Below, in pieces: positions 24,745-33,121 of a stretch of 64,000 bases of DNA (position 1 is the first letter of the stretch; each line of letters opens with the position of its first letter). The DNA is from Streptomyces eurocidicus. Its GTDB lineage: Bacteria; Actinomycetota; Actinomycetes; Streptomycetales; Streptomycetaceae. The notes below the pieces were generated by a model, which saw only the letters and a list, made by a program, of their open reading frames with translations, did no database searches and was not told the DNA's origin. A program made the translations under genes and the position numbers. The stretch covers positions 62,001 to 126,000 of the forward strand of contig NZ_LGUI01000014.1 of NCBI RefSeq assembly GCF_002891295.1. The letters run 5' to 3'.

Positions 24745-25671
24745 TCAGTCGACGGTCACGACGATCTTGCCCCTGGTGTGGCCCTCGGCGTTCAGGCGCT
24801 GGGCCTCCGCCGTCTTCTCCAGCGGGAAGGTCCGCGCCACCTCCACGGTGAGCACGCCGCTCTCCGCCAGCTCGGTCAGGGCCGTGAGGTCGGCCGCGTC
24901 GGGGCGGACGAAGACATAGCGGCCACCGAGGCCGAGGACGGCCGGGTCGGCGACGGACGCGAGGCGGCCGCCGTCCTTGAGGAGGGCCGGGGAGACCGTG
25001 AGGGCCTCGCCGCCGGCCAGGTCCAGCACGGCGTCGACGCCGTCCGGGGCCAGGGCCCGCACCCGGTCGGCGAGCCCGTCGCCGTAGACGACCGGCTCGG
25101 CGCCCAGGCCGCGCAGGTAGTCGTGGTTGCGCTCGCTCGCGGTGCCGATGACGCGGGCGCCGAGGTGGACCGCGATCTGGACGGCCATCGAGCCGACGCC
25201 GCCGGCCGCCGCGTGGATCAGCACGGTGTCGCCCTGCCCGGCCTTCAGCGCCTTGACCAGCGCCTGGTAGGCGGTGAGGCCCGCGAGGGGCAGTCCGGCG
25301 GCCTGCTCGAAGCTCAGGTTGGCCGGCTTGCGGGCGAGGGTGCGCACCGGGGCCGCGACGTACTCGGCGAAGGTCCCCCGGGAGAGGAAGTCCTCACGGA
25401 CGTAGCCGATGACCTCGTCGCCGGCCGCGAACTCGGTGGCGTCCGGCCCGGGCCGCACCACCACGCCGGAGACGTCCCAGCCGGGCACGACGGGGAAGAC
25501 GGGGGTCAGGACGGAGTCGAGGTAGCCGGCCTGGGCCTTCCAGTCGACGGGGTTGACCGCGGCGGCCTTGACCTTGATCAGGACGGCGTCGGGGCCGACC
25601 TTGGGGTCGGGCAGCTCGCCGAATTCCAGGACCTCGGTGCCGCCGTAGGCGCGGTAGCTGATGGCCTTCAT
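24745..25671 (-). CDS. Zinc-free quinone-oxidoreductase-type MDR enzyme
   Basis: A 308-residue NADP-dependent medium-chain reductase of the quinone oxidoreductase group. It opens MKAISYRAYGGTEVLEFGEL and has the GroES-like half (about 1-120) with GWDVSGVV, then the nucleotide-binding half with AAAGGVGSMAVQIAVHLGA. No structural-zinc cysteine cluster is present. GAGGAG lies before the ATG at 25671, only 32 bp after the stop of the MFS gene. The two probably form a transcript repressed by the divergent MarR regulator, which suggests a detoxification pair: export plus reduction of a reactive quinone-like compound (inference). Confidence 0.93.
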   Translation of the reverse strand: MKAISYRAYGGTEVLEFGELPDPKVGPDAVLIKVKAAAVNPVDWKAQAGYLDSVLTPVFPVVPGWDVSGVVVRPGPDATEFAAGDEVIGYVREDFLSRGTFAEYVAAPVRTLARKPANLSFEQAAGLPLAGLTAYQALVKALKAGQGDTVLIHAAAGGVGSMAVQIAVHLGARVIGTASERNHDYLRGLGAEPVVYGDGLADRVRALAPDGVDAVLDLAGGEALTVSPALLKDGGRLASVADPAVLGLGGRYVFVRPDAADLTALTELAESGVLTVEVARTFPLEKTAEAQRLNAEGHTRGKIVVTVD

Positions 25672-25703
25672 GTGGTTGCGCTCCTCGTAGGGGGTGGGCG
25701 GGG

Positions 25704-27212
25704 TCAGGCGCGGGCGGGTGCGGTCCCAGCGTCCTTCGCGGGGGCGCCGCCCGCCACCTCGCCGGCGTGCGGGCCGTGGATCTTCCGCAGGCCCAGCTGG
25801 GCGACAAAGGCGACGAGCAGGAACGCCGTGCCCGCGATGACGAAGGTGAGCGAGAACTGGCTCTCGGCGGGCAGCTTCGGCGCACCCGGCGGCAGGTGCT
25901 CGATGCTCTTGGAGGCCAGCACCGTGGTGATCATCGCGCTGCCGATGGCGCTGCCGGTGGAGCGGGAGATGGAGTTGATGCCGTTGGCGATGCCGGTCTG
26001 GTGGTGCGGCACGCTGGCGACGATCACGGCGGGCATGGCGGCGTAGCCGAAGCTGATGGCCGCGCCGACGAACATGCCGGCGGCGATCACGGAGAAGGCG
26101 TGCTCGTGGTCGAGGGCGATCCAGACGAAGCCCACGGTGCCGATGAGCGAGGCGAGCAGCAGGACCAGGCGCGGGCCCTTGTGCCGGACGAGCTGGCCGC
26201 CGACCGGGGCGGCGAGCAGCGAGACGATCGTGCTGGGCAGCAGGAACTCGACGGAGGCGCGCAGGACGCTGGCGTCGAAGCCGTAGCCCGTGATCTTCGA
26301 CGGCATCTGGACGAGGTACGAGACGCCGATGAAGAGGGCGAAGGAGCCGAAGCCGACGAGCAGGCCGGCGATGTTGGCGAAGAGCACCGGGCGGTGGACG
26401 AACATCTTCATGTCCACCAGCGGCTCTGCGACCTTGCGCTCGACGAACGTCCACAGGGCGGCCATGACGACGGCGCCGGCGAAGCAGCCGATCGTACGGG
26501 CGGAGGACCAGCCCCACTCGTGGCCCTGGGTGATGGGCAGCAGGAGCAGGACGAGGGTGGCGGCGAGGGTGAGCGCGCCGAGGACGTCCGTGCGGCCGCC
26601 GGTGGTCTCCTTGGTGGCGGGCACCAGGGTGGCGACGGCGATGAGCGCGAGGGCGGCGAGGCCGGTGGCCAGCCAGAAAGCGCTGCGGTAGTCGGGGTTG
26701 TCGCCCGAGGTGAGCAGGCCGGTGGCGACGAGCGCGAGGCCGCTGCCGAAGGCGAGGGTGCCGCTGACCATGGCCATGGCGCCGGGCAGCTTGGCGGGGC
26801 GCACCTCCTCGCGGAGGACGGACAGGGCGAGCGGGAAGATCGCGGTCGCGGCGCCCTGGAGGACACGGCCGACGATCAGCCACAGGAGGGAGTGGGTGAC
26901 GGCCGCGAGGACGGAGCCCGCGACCATCACTATCAGCACGCCGACGAGGGTCTTCTTCTTGCCGTGCTGGTCGCCGAAGCGGCCGAGCAGCGGGGTGAAG
27001 ACGGCGGCGGAGAGCAGGGTGGCGGTCGTGACCCAGCTGACGTTGGAGGAGGTCGTCTCCAGGTCGTTCTGGATGAGGCCGAGGATCGGCACGACCAGCG
27101 TCTGCATCATCGAGACGACCATGGCGGCGAGGCTCAGCGCGAAGACGATGACCGTCTCGTTGCGCTGCCCGTCGGCGGGCCGGCCCTGGGTGGCGGTGGC
27201 TGGGGAGCTCAT
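25704..27212 (-). CDS. MFS transporter, DHA2 family (14 membrane segments)
   Basis: A 502-residue drug-efflux-type permease. The first helix is ALSLAAMVVSMMQTLVVPIL; motif A is LLGRFGDQHGKKKTLVG and motif C-like is SGTLAFGSGLALVATGLL. About 14 segments are apparent. The ATG at 27212 has AAGGA about 11 bp upstream. It is first in the MFS-oxidoreductase operon and divergent from marR across a 170-bp region packed with operator-like half-sites, so induction by a MarR ligand that is also the export substrate is likely (inference). Confidence 0.93.
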   Translation of the reverse strand: MSSPATATQGRPADGQRNETVIVFALSLAAMVVSMMQTLVVPILGLIQNDLETTSSNVSWVTTATLLSAAVFTPLLGRFGDQHGKKKTLVGVLIVMVAGSVLAAVTHSLLWLIVGRVLQGAATAIFPLALSVLREEVRPAKLPGAMAMVSGTLAFGSGLALVATGLLTSGDNPDYRSAFWLATGLAALALIAVATLVPATKETTGGRTDVLGALTLAATLVLLLLPITQGHEWGWSSARTIGCFAGAVVMAALWTFVERKVAEPLVDMKMFVHRPVLFANIAGLLVGFGSFALFIGVSYLVQMPSKITGYGFDASVLRASVEFLLPSTIVSLLAAPVGGQLVRHKGPRLVLLLASLIGTVGFVWIALDHEHAFSVIAAGMFVGAAISFGYAAMPAVIVASVPHHQTGIANGINSISRSTGSAIGSAMITTVLASKSIEHLPPGAPKLPAESQFSLTFVIAGTAFLLVAFVAQLGLRKIHGPHAGEVAGGAPAKDAGTAPARA

Positions 27213-27261
27213 GGGTGGTGGGGTCCTTCGTGTTGCTTCACGACCGGGTTGTTTCACGACC

Positions 27262-27380
27262 GAAGTAATTCAGCACATGGATGCTTGAAGTACTCAAGCA
27301 ACTTGAGAGAGGTTAGGCCTGGATACTTCAGGTAGTCAAGTTAATGCTTTAAGACCTCAACCTCTTGAGTACACTTCACG
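27262..27380. promoter_or_regulatory. MarR operator cluster between divergent genes
   Basis: The dyad GCTTGAAGTACTCAAGC occupies 27283-27299. Related half-sites occur as GAAGTAATTC (27263-27272), ACTTGAG (27301-27307), TACTTCA/GTCAAGT (27334-27351) and CTTGAGTACACTTCA (27364-27378). The shared core is TTGA-N-GTAC or its complement. The region is AT-rich relative to its flanks and covers the promoters of both genes. Confidence 0.7.
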
Positions 27381-27382
27381 GC

Positions 27383-27823
27383 ATGACCGCCCCCACTCCC
27401 CAGCCCCCGACCAAGGCCCAGCTCCTGGAGCTGGTGGCGGCGCTCGGCACCGCCCAGTGGCAGGACTTCGCCGCCGCCGCGGGCCGCCACGGCCTGACCT
27501 CCGTCCAGGCCAAACTGCTCGCCCAGCTCAAGGGCCCGGTCCCGATGCGCGGCCTCGCCACCCTCCTGGTCTGCGACGCCTCCAACGTCACCGGCATCGT
27601 CGACCGCCTGGAGGCCCGCGGCCTGGTCCGCCGCGAGCCCGACCCCGCCGACCGACGCGTGAAGAACGTCGTGGCCACCGAGGAGGGCCGCGAGACCATC
27701 CACCGCGTCCGGGCCGAGATGCAGGCCACCCACACGGCCCTCGACGCCCTGGACGAGGACGAGCGCACCACGCTCTACGGACTGCTGGAGCGACTGCGAC
27801 CGGGCATGGAGCACCGCGCCTGA
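27383..27823 (+). CDS. MarR-family transcriptional regulator
   Basis: A 146-residue winged-helix repressor. The helix-turn-helix region is PMRGLATLLVCDASNVTGIVDRL-like (about 57-79) and the wing is RREPDPADRRVKNVVATEEG, with the conserved D-x-R-x3 pattern. The helices at both ends form the dimer interface. It is divergent from the MFS-oxidoreductase operon and flanked by repeated TTGA/TCAA half-sites, consistent with autoregulation and control of the operon. Ligands of this family are usually phenolic or quinone-like compounds. Confidence 0.94.
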   Translation: MTAPTPQPPTKAQLLELVAALGTAQWQDFAAAAGRHGLTSVQAKLLAQLKGPVPMRGLATLLVCDASNVTGIVDRLEARGLVRREPDPADRRVKNVVATEEGRETIHRVRAEMQATHTALDALDEDERTTLYGLLERLRPGMEHRA

Positions 27824-27947
27824 GAGCGGCCGCCCCGCCGGGCCGCCCGCCGCCAACACGGCACCTACACAAGCGGACGGACCGCGCCCGTATTCTGACG
27901 GGCAATCCGATCCGCGCATCCCGCGCGGACGGCGAGGGGAGGCCACG

Positions 27948-28886
27948 ATGACCATCACGCCCGCCACCACGGACCTCGCGGAGGGGACGGAGCCCTACAC
28001 CGTCCTCCTCGCCCCCGGCGTCCGCGCGTTCATCCAGCCCGACGGCGGCTGGTGTCTGAACAACGCGGGGATCGTCACGGGCGGCGGCCGTACGGCGCTG
28101 ATCGACACCGCCGCGACCGAACGCCGGGCCCGGCTGCTGAGGGACGCCGCGCTCGCGGAGGGCGCGGCGGCGCCCACCGCGGTCGTCAACACCCACCACC
28201 ACGGCGACCACACCTACGGCAACTTCGTCTTCCCCGAGGCCACGGTCCTCGGGCACGCGGCCTGCCGCTCCGAGACGCTCGCCGCGGGCCTCCAGCTGCA
28301 CGCCATCTGGCCGGACGTCGAGTACGGCGGCGTGACCGTGGCACCGCCCACGGTCACGTACACCGAGGAGATGACCCTGCACCTCGGCGACACCGAGGTG
28401 CGGCTGATCCACCCCGGGCCCGCCCACACCGTCGGGGACACCATCGCCTGGCTGCCCGAGCAAGGCGTCGTCTTCACCGGCGACCTCGTCTTCAACGGCG
28501 GCACCCCCTTCCTCCTCATGGGCTCCCTCAGCGGCTCGCTGCGCTCGCTGGAGATCCTGCGCGGCCTCGACGCCACGACCGTCGTGCCCGGCCACGGCCG
28601 GGTCACCGACCCCGGGGTGTACGACACGCTGGAGCGCTACTTCCGCTGGGTCGAGGAGCTCGCGCGGGACGGGCGCGCGGCCGGCCGCACCCCGCTGGAG
28701 GTCGCCCGCGCCACGGACCTCGGCGAGTTCGCGGCGCTGCGCGAGGGCGAGCGGCTGGTCGCCAACATCCACCGCGCGTACGCCGAACTGGACGGCCTGC
28801 CGCTGGGCTCCCCGCTCGACCTGCCCACTGTCCTCGGGGACATGCAGACCATGAACGGCGGACGGCCGATGGTCTGCCACGCCTGA
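27948..28886 (+). CDS. MBL-fold metallohydrolase
   Basis: A 312-residue metallo-beta-lactamase-fold enzyme. The zinc motif THHHGDHTYGN (about 83-93) is complete. Other ligands are in PGPAHTVGDT (H), FTGDLVFNG (D) and VPGHGRVTDP (H). It resembles cyclase/dehydrase-neighbour MBL proteins rather than beta-lactamases, and its substrate is unknown. GAGGGGAGG precedes the ATG. It lies upstream of the phosphotransferase-acyl-CoA dehydrogenase operon, but a regulatory site separates them. Confidence 0.92.
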   Translation: MTITPATTDLAEGTEPYTVLLAPGVRAFIQPDGGWCLNNAGIVTGGGRTALIDTAATERRARLLRDAALAEGAAAPTAVVNTHHHGDHTYGNFVFPEATVLGHAACRSETLAAGLQLHAIWPDVEYGGVTVAPPTVTYTEEMTLHLGDTEVRLIHPGPAHTVGDTIAWLPEQGVVFTGDLVFNGGTPFLLMGSLSGSLRSLEILRGLDATTVVPGHGRVTDPGVYDTLERYFRWVEELARDGRAAGRTPLEVARATDLGEFAALREGERLVANIHRAYAELDGLPLGSPLDLPTVLGDMQTMNGGRPMVCHA

Positions 28887-28930
28887 AGCCCGCGCTCCGG
28901 GGCCGGTCGGCGAGCGACGCCCTCTGGACG

Positions 28931-28950
28931 ACATACCGACTGGTCGGCAT
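28931..28950. promoter_or_regulatory. TetR-type operator before the phosphotransferase operon
   Basis: ACATACCGACTGGTCGGCAT contains the dyad ACCGAC-TG-GTCGGC. Its first 14 bases occur exactly, inverted, at 33011-33024 upstream of the SDR-TetR operon. It lies 55 bp before the 29005 start codon. Confidence 0.75.
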
Positions 28951-29004
28951 GATGATCCCGAACGGTACCGTCCGCGGGCTCGATCCCCCCTGGAGGAGCA
29001 GTCG

Positions 29005-30087
29005 ATGAGCCATTCGCCGAGCCGTCCGTCCAGCCCCGCGACACCCGCGCCGGCCGGCCTCCCGAAGGACGGGAGCGGCCCCCCGGGGCTCGACCCGGAA
29101 GCGCTGCGCGCCCATCTGGAGCGGGAGTCGCCGGGGCTGGTGCGAGGGCCGCTCACCGCCGAGCTGATCGAAGGCGGCCGTTCCAACCTGACCTACGCGG
29201 TCACGGACGGGGTGGGCCGCTGGGTGGTGCGGCGCCCGCCCCTGGGACATGTGCTGGCCACCGCGCACGACATGCGGCGCGAGCACCGGGTGATCAGCGC
29301 GCTGCACCCGACGCCCGTCCCGGTGCCGGAGCCCCTGCTGCTGTGCGAGGACGAATCCGTGCTCGGATCGCCGTTCTACGTCATGGAGTTCGTCGAGGGC
29401 ACCCCGTTCCGCACGGCCGAGCAGCTCTCCGCGCTCGGCCCGGAGCGCACCCGCCGGGTGGTGCTCGGCCTCGCCGACACGCTCGTCCAGCTGCACGCGG
29501 TGGACCCCGCGGCGGCCGGCCTCGCGGACTTCGGGCGGCCGGAGGGCTTCCTGGAGCGGCAGCTGCGGCGCTGGGGCAAGCAGCTGGACGCCTCACGGAA
29601 CCGCGACCTGCCCGGCATCGACACGCTCCACGCGGCGCTCGGCGAGGCGCTGCCGCACTCCCCCGCCGCCACCGTCGTGCACGGCGACTTCCGCCTCGAC
29701 AACGTCCTGATCGGCGCCGACGACTCGGTGCGGGCGGTCCTCGACTGGGAGATGTCCACCCTGGGCGACCCGCTCACCGACCTCGGCCTGCTGGTGATGT
29801 ACAGCGAGCAGGAGCCCGTGCCCGGCTCACCGGTCGGCACCACCCGGGGCGCCCCGGGCCACCCCGAGCCCGCGGAGATCGTCGAGCGCTACGCGGCCGG
29901 CTCGGGCCGCGACGTCTCGGCGCTGCCCTGGTACACCGCCTTCGCCTATTTCAAGCTCGCGGTGATCCTCGAAGGCATCCACTACCGCTACACCCTCGGG
30001 CAGACCGTCGGCGCGGGCTTCGACCGGATAGGCGCGCTCGTGCCGCTCTTCATCGACAACGGCCTCACCACCCTCCAGGAAGGCTGA
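29005..30087 (+). CDS. Phosphotransferase-family (APH/ACAD11-like) kinase
   Basis: A 360-residue aminoglycoside-phosphotransferase-fold protein. EGGRSNLTYAV is the nucleotide loop, VHGDFRLDNVLIG the catalytic loop (Asp, Asn) and AVLDWEMSTLGDPLTDLG the metal-binding segment. This subgroup is usually found beside acyl-CoA dehydrogenases and, in ACAD11, phosphorylates 4-hydroxy fatty acyl-CoA so that the dehydrogenase can process it. GGAGGAG precedes the ATG. The acyl-CoA dehydrogenase gene begins 7 bp after the stop codon. A role in hydroxyacyl-CoA breakdown, not antibiotic resistance, is therefore likely. Confidence 0.92.
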   Translation: MSHSPSRPSSPATPAPAGLPKDGSGPPGLDPEALRAHLERESPGLVRGPLTAELIEGGRSNLTYAVTDGVGRWVVRRPPLGHVLATAHDMRREHRVISALHPTPVPVPEPLLLCEDESVLGSPFYVMEFVEGTPFRTAEQLSALGPERTRRVVLGLADTLVQLHAVDPAAAGLADFGRPEGFLERQLRRWGKQLDASRNRDLPGIDTLHAALGEALPHSPAATVVHGDFRLDNVLIGADDSVRAVLDWEMSTLGDPLTDLGLLVMYSEQEPVPGSPVGTTRGAPGHPEPAEIVERYAAGSGRDVSALPWYTAFAYFKLAVILEGIHYRYTLGQTVGAGFDRIGALVPLFIDNGLTTLQEG

Positions 30088-30094
30088 GCGCACC

Positions 30095-31327
30095 ATGGAC
30101 TTCGCATTCGACGCGCGCACCGAAGAGCTCCGCGACAGGCTGCTGGCCTTCATGGACACGCATGTGTACCCGGCGGAGGCGGTCGCGGAGGAGCAGCGCG
30201 CCGCCCTGGCCTCCCCCTGGGACACCCCGCCGGTCGTCGAGGAGCTCAAGGCGGAGGCCCGGCGCCAGGGGCTGTGGAACCTCTTCCTCACAGACCGGCA
30301 CGGCCTCCCCGGCGCGGAGCACGGCGCAGGGCTGACCAACCTCCAGTACGCGCCGCTCGCCGAGATCACCGGCCGCAGCCCCCAGCTCGCGCCCACGGCC
30401 CTGAACTGCGCGGCGCCCGACACCGGGAACATGGAACTGCTCGCGCAGTTCGGCACCGAGGAGCAGCGGAAGCGGTGGCTGGAGCCGCTGCTGGCCGGTG
30501 AGATCCGCTCGGCCTTCGCGATGACGGAGCCGGAGGTCGCCTCCTCGGACGCCACCAACATCGGCACGCGGATCGAGCGCGACGGCGCGGACTACGTCGT
30601 CACCGGCCGGAAGTGGTACATCTCCGGTGCCATGAACCCCGCGTGCGAGATCTTCATCGTCATGGGGAAGACCGACCCGGAGGGCGCGGACCCGCGCCGT
30701 CAGCAGTCGATGATCCTGGTCCCCCGGGACGCTCCGGGCCTCACGGTCCGCCGCGCCATGCGGGTGTACGGCTACGAGGACCATTCCCACGGCGGTCACG
30801 CCGAGGTCGTCCTCGACGGCGTCCGCGTCCCGGCCGCGCACCTCGTCGGCGAGGAGGGCGGCGGCTTCGCCATCGCCCAGGCGCGGCTCGGGCCCGGCCG
30901 GATCCACCACTGCATGCGGCTGATCGGCATGGCCGAGCGGGCGATCGAGCTGATGTGCCGGCGGGCGGTGTCCCGTACCGCGTTCGGCGGGCCGCTGGCC
31001 CGGCAGGGCGTCGTCCAGGAGTGGATCGCCGACTCCCGGGTCGCGGTGGAGCAGCTGCGGCTGCTGGTGCTCAAGACCGCGTGGCTGATGGACACGGTCG
31101 GCAACCGGGGGGCGCACACCGAGATCCAGGCCATCAAGATCGCGACGCCGCGGACGGTGGCCGGCATCCTCGACAAGGCGGTGCAGCTGCACGGGGCTGG
31201 CGGGGTGAGCCAGGACTTCCCGCTGGCGGAGCTGTGGGCGGCGGCCCGGACGCTGCGGCTGGCCGACGGGCCGGACGAGGTGCACCAGCGGTCCCTGGCC
31301 CGGCGGGAGTTGCGGCGGTACGCGTAG
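30095..31327 (+). CDS. Acyl-CoA dehydrogenase (ACAD10/11-like)
   Basis: A 410-residue FAD enzyme. The N-terminal helical domain (about 1-125) leads to the flavin-binding sheet with FAMTEPEVASSDATN and KWYISGA. The C-terminal helical domain has RTAFGGPLARQGVVQEWIAD and QLHGAGGVSQDFPLA. The catalytic-base region around LADGPDEVHQRSLARREL is typical of the ACAD10/11 branch. It follows the phosphotransferase gene by 7 bp and is almost surely in the same operon. Together they fit 4-hydroxyacyl-CoA or branched acyl-CoA degradation in the cytoplasm. Confidence 0.95.
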   Translation: MDFAFDARTEELRDRLLAFMDTHVYPAEAVAEEQRAALASPWDTPPVVEELKAEARRQGLWNLFLTDRHGLPGAEHGAGLTNLQYAPLAEITGRSPQLAPTALNCAAPDTGNMELLAQFGTEEQRKRWLEPLLAGEIRSAFAMTEPEVASSDATNIGTRIERDGADYVVTGRKWYISGAMNPACEIFIVMGKTDPEGADPRRQQSMILVPRDAPGLTVRRAMRVYGYEDHSHGGHAEVVLDGVRVPAAHLVGEEGGGFAIAQARLGPGRIHHCMRLIGMAERAIELMCRRAVSRTAFGGPLARQGVVQEWIADSRVAVEQLRLLVLKTAWLMDTVGNRGAHTEIQAIKIATPRTVAGILDKAVQLHGAGGVSQDFPLAELWAAARTLRLADGPDEVHQRSLARRELRRYA

Positions 31328-31442
31328 GGGCCGACCCCTCGGGCGCTTGGTGCGCCGGGCCGGCCGCCGGAGGGGTTCCGGCGGCCGGGCCTACGCCGGA
31401 GACCGGGCAGGAACCCCGGGGCCGGTGTTCCGGGCGGCGCCC

Positions 31443-31575
31443 CGGGCAGGGCGCCGGGAACCGGGCGAAGCTCCGGAAGCCGGGCGGAGCTCCGGAAGCC
31501 AGGCGGAGATCCGGAAGCCGGGCGGTGCTCCAGGAGCCGGGCGGAGCTCCAGGAGCCGGGCGGAGCTGCCGCCTC
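31443..31575. repeat. 19-bp tandem repeat (minisatellite) between convergent genes
   Basis: The unit CGGGCGGAGCTCCGGAAGC recurs at exact 19-bp steps: 31462, 31481, 31500, 31519, 31538, with a partial copy at 31557 and a decayed copy at 31443. GGAGCTCC inside the unit is itself palindromic. The array runs into the stop codon of the TetR gene. Confidence 0.9.
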
Positions 31576-32194
31576 AAGGCCGCAGCACCCTCAGCAGCAT
31601 GTCCGCGAGGTGGTCCGCGACCTCGTGCGGGCCCAGCGCGCCCCCCGCGTGGTACCAGCTGCCCAGGTGGTGGACGGAGCCGAAGTGGTAGTCCACCACC
31701 AGGTCGGCCGGGGTGTCGGCGGTGAAGACACCGCTGCGCTGGCCCTCCTCGACCAGGGCGCGGAAGCGCTCGTGGTAGCGGCGCCGCTCCGCCCGCACCT
31801 GGGCGAGCTTCTCGGGGCCGAGGTGGTGCATCGAACGGAAGAAGATCTTCGTGTCGTCGAGGTTCTCCAGGGTGGTGACGACGACGTCGGCCGCGGCGTC
31901 GCGCAGCCGCCGCTCCACGGGCGCGTCCGCCTCCGCGAAGGAGTCCAGCCGCTCCTGCTGGAGGCGCAGGACGCGCCCGTACACCTCGTGCAGCAGGTCG
32001 TCCTTGGAACCGAAGTAGTGGTACAGGGCGCCCTTGGTGACGCCCGCGGCCTCGACGATCTCCTGTACGGACGTGCGGTCGTAGCCCTGGTCGGCGAAGA
32101 GGCGGGTGGCGGCGGCCAGCAGCCGCTGCGGCACCGGTCTCCCGCCGCCGTCGGCCTCCCCGCCCGTGCGCGGGGCGGTACCGGCCGAGGTCAT
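31574..32194 (-). CDS. TetR/AcrR-family regulator
   Basis: A 206-residue repressor. The N-terminal three-helix DNA-binding domain contains LLAAATRLFADQGYDRTSVQEI and GVTKGALYHYFGSKDDLL. The C-terminal domain (about 75-206) has VVVTTLENLDDTKIFFRSMHHL and is the ligand pocket. Its ATG overlaps the SDR stop codon (ATGA), so it is the second gene of an SDR-TetR operon. The operator at 33007-33024 in front of that operon matches the one at 28931-28950 in front of the acyl-CoA dehydrogenase operon, so it most likely controls both; acyl-CoA is a plausible ligand. Confidence 0.94.
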   Translation of the reverse strand: MTSAGTAPRTGGEADGGGRPVPQRLLAAATRLFADQGYDRTSVQEIVEAAGVTKGALYHYFGSKDDLLHEVYGRVLRLQQERLDSFAEADAPVERRLRDAAADVVVTTLENLDDTKIFFRSMHHLGPEKLAQVRAERRRYHERFRALVEEGQRSGVFTADTPADLVVDYHFGSVHHLGSWYHAGGALGPHEVADHLADMLLRVLRP

Positions 32195-32970
32195 CTGCCC
32201 ACCCCCTGGCCCGGCACTTCCTCCAGCCGGCGCTGGAGGTGGTTCATGCCGCGCAGCCAGCGGTCGGGGTCGGTGGCGCGCGCCGCGTAGTAGTCGGCGA
32301 CCTCAGGGTGCGGCAGGATCAGGAAGCGGCCCGCCGCCATGCCCTCGAAGAGGGCGTCCGCGACCTGCGCGGGCTCGATCGCGGTGGGGACGAGCACCAG
32401 CTCGCCGGCCGCGCCGGTGCCGCGCAGCATGTCCGTGCGGACGCCCTGCGGGCAGATGGCGTGGACGTCGACGCCGCAGTGGCGGTAGGTGAGCGAGAGC
32501 CACTCCGCGAAGGCGAGGGCGGCGTGCTTGGAGACGCTGTAGGGGGCCGAGCCGAGCATGGTGAGCAGCCCGGCGGCGGAGACGGTGGCGACGAAGCGGC
32601 CGCTGCCCCGGTCCAGCCATTCGGGGAGCAGTTCGCGGGCCGCCCGGACGTGCGCCATCACATTGACGTCCCAGGCGGCCTCCCACAGGTCCTCCTCGGC
32701 CTCGGGGCCGCCCGCCGGGGCCACGCCCGCGTTGGCGCAGTAGATGTCGACCCGGCCGCCGAGGGCCTTGCGGGCGGCGGGCACGACGCCGGAGGCGTCG
32801 CCGGGGACGGCGATCGCGCCGATCTCCTCGGCCACCGCCTCGGCCTTGGTGACGTCCAGGTCGTTGACCACGACGCGGGCGCCCTCGGCGGCGAATCTGC
32901 GGGCGAGGGCGGCACCGATGCCGCCTCCCGCTCCGGTGACCACGACTCCGGCGTCCCGCACTGTGCCCAC
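32191..32970 (-). CDS. Short-chain dehydrogenase/reductase
   Basis: A 259-residue NAD(P)-dependent SDR. VVTGAGGGIGAALARRF is the glycine-rich cofactor loop, CANAGVAPAG the NAG motif and APYSVSKHAAL the catalytic Tyr-x3-Lys, with Ser upstream in VATVSAAGLL. The C-terminal segment CPQGVRTDML is typical. The GTG at 32970 is chosen because GAGGGAG lies at good spacing; the longer frame upstream is not conserved. It is the first gene of the SDR-TetR operon. It probably oxidises a hydroxyacyl intermediate of the neighbouring acyl-CoA pathway (inference). Confidence 0.92.
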   Translation of the reverse strand: MGTVRDAGVVVTGAGGGIGAALARRFAAEGARVVVNDLDVTKAEAVAEEIGAIAVPGDASGVVPAARKALGGRVDIYCANAGVAPAGGPEAEEDLWEAAWDVNVMAHVRAARELLPEWLDRGSGRFVATVSAAGLLTMLGSAPYSVSKHAALAFAEWLSLTYRHCGVDVHAICPQGVRTDMLRGTGAAGELVLVPTAIEPAQVADALFEGMAAGRFLILPHPEVADYYAARATDPDRWLRGMNHLQRRLEEVPGQGVGR

Positions 32971-33006
32971 GCTCGCTCCCTCGGCTCGGATCCGCTCCAC
33001 GGGCAG

Positions 33007-33024
33007 ACTAACCAGTCGGTATGT
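33007..33024. promoter_or_regulatory. TetR-type operator before the SDR-TetR operon
   Basis: ACTAACCAGTCGGTATGT carries, in reverse, the 14-mer ACATACCGACTGGT of the 28931 site. It lies 37 bp upstream of the SDR start codon. Confidence 0.75.
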
Positions 33025-33121
33025 GGGAGCGGAAGGGTGCGGCGGCCCGGTCGGACGGGCCTGGAGGCGCGCCCTCCGCAATCGTGCCCGCCAGGGCGCC
33101 GGCGGGCTAGCGTTCCTGTCC

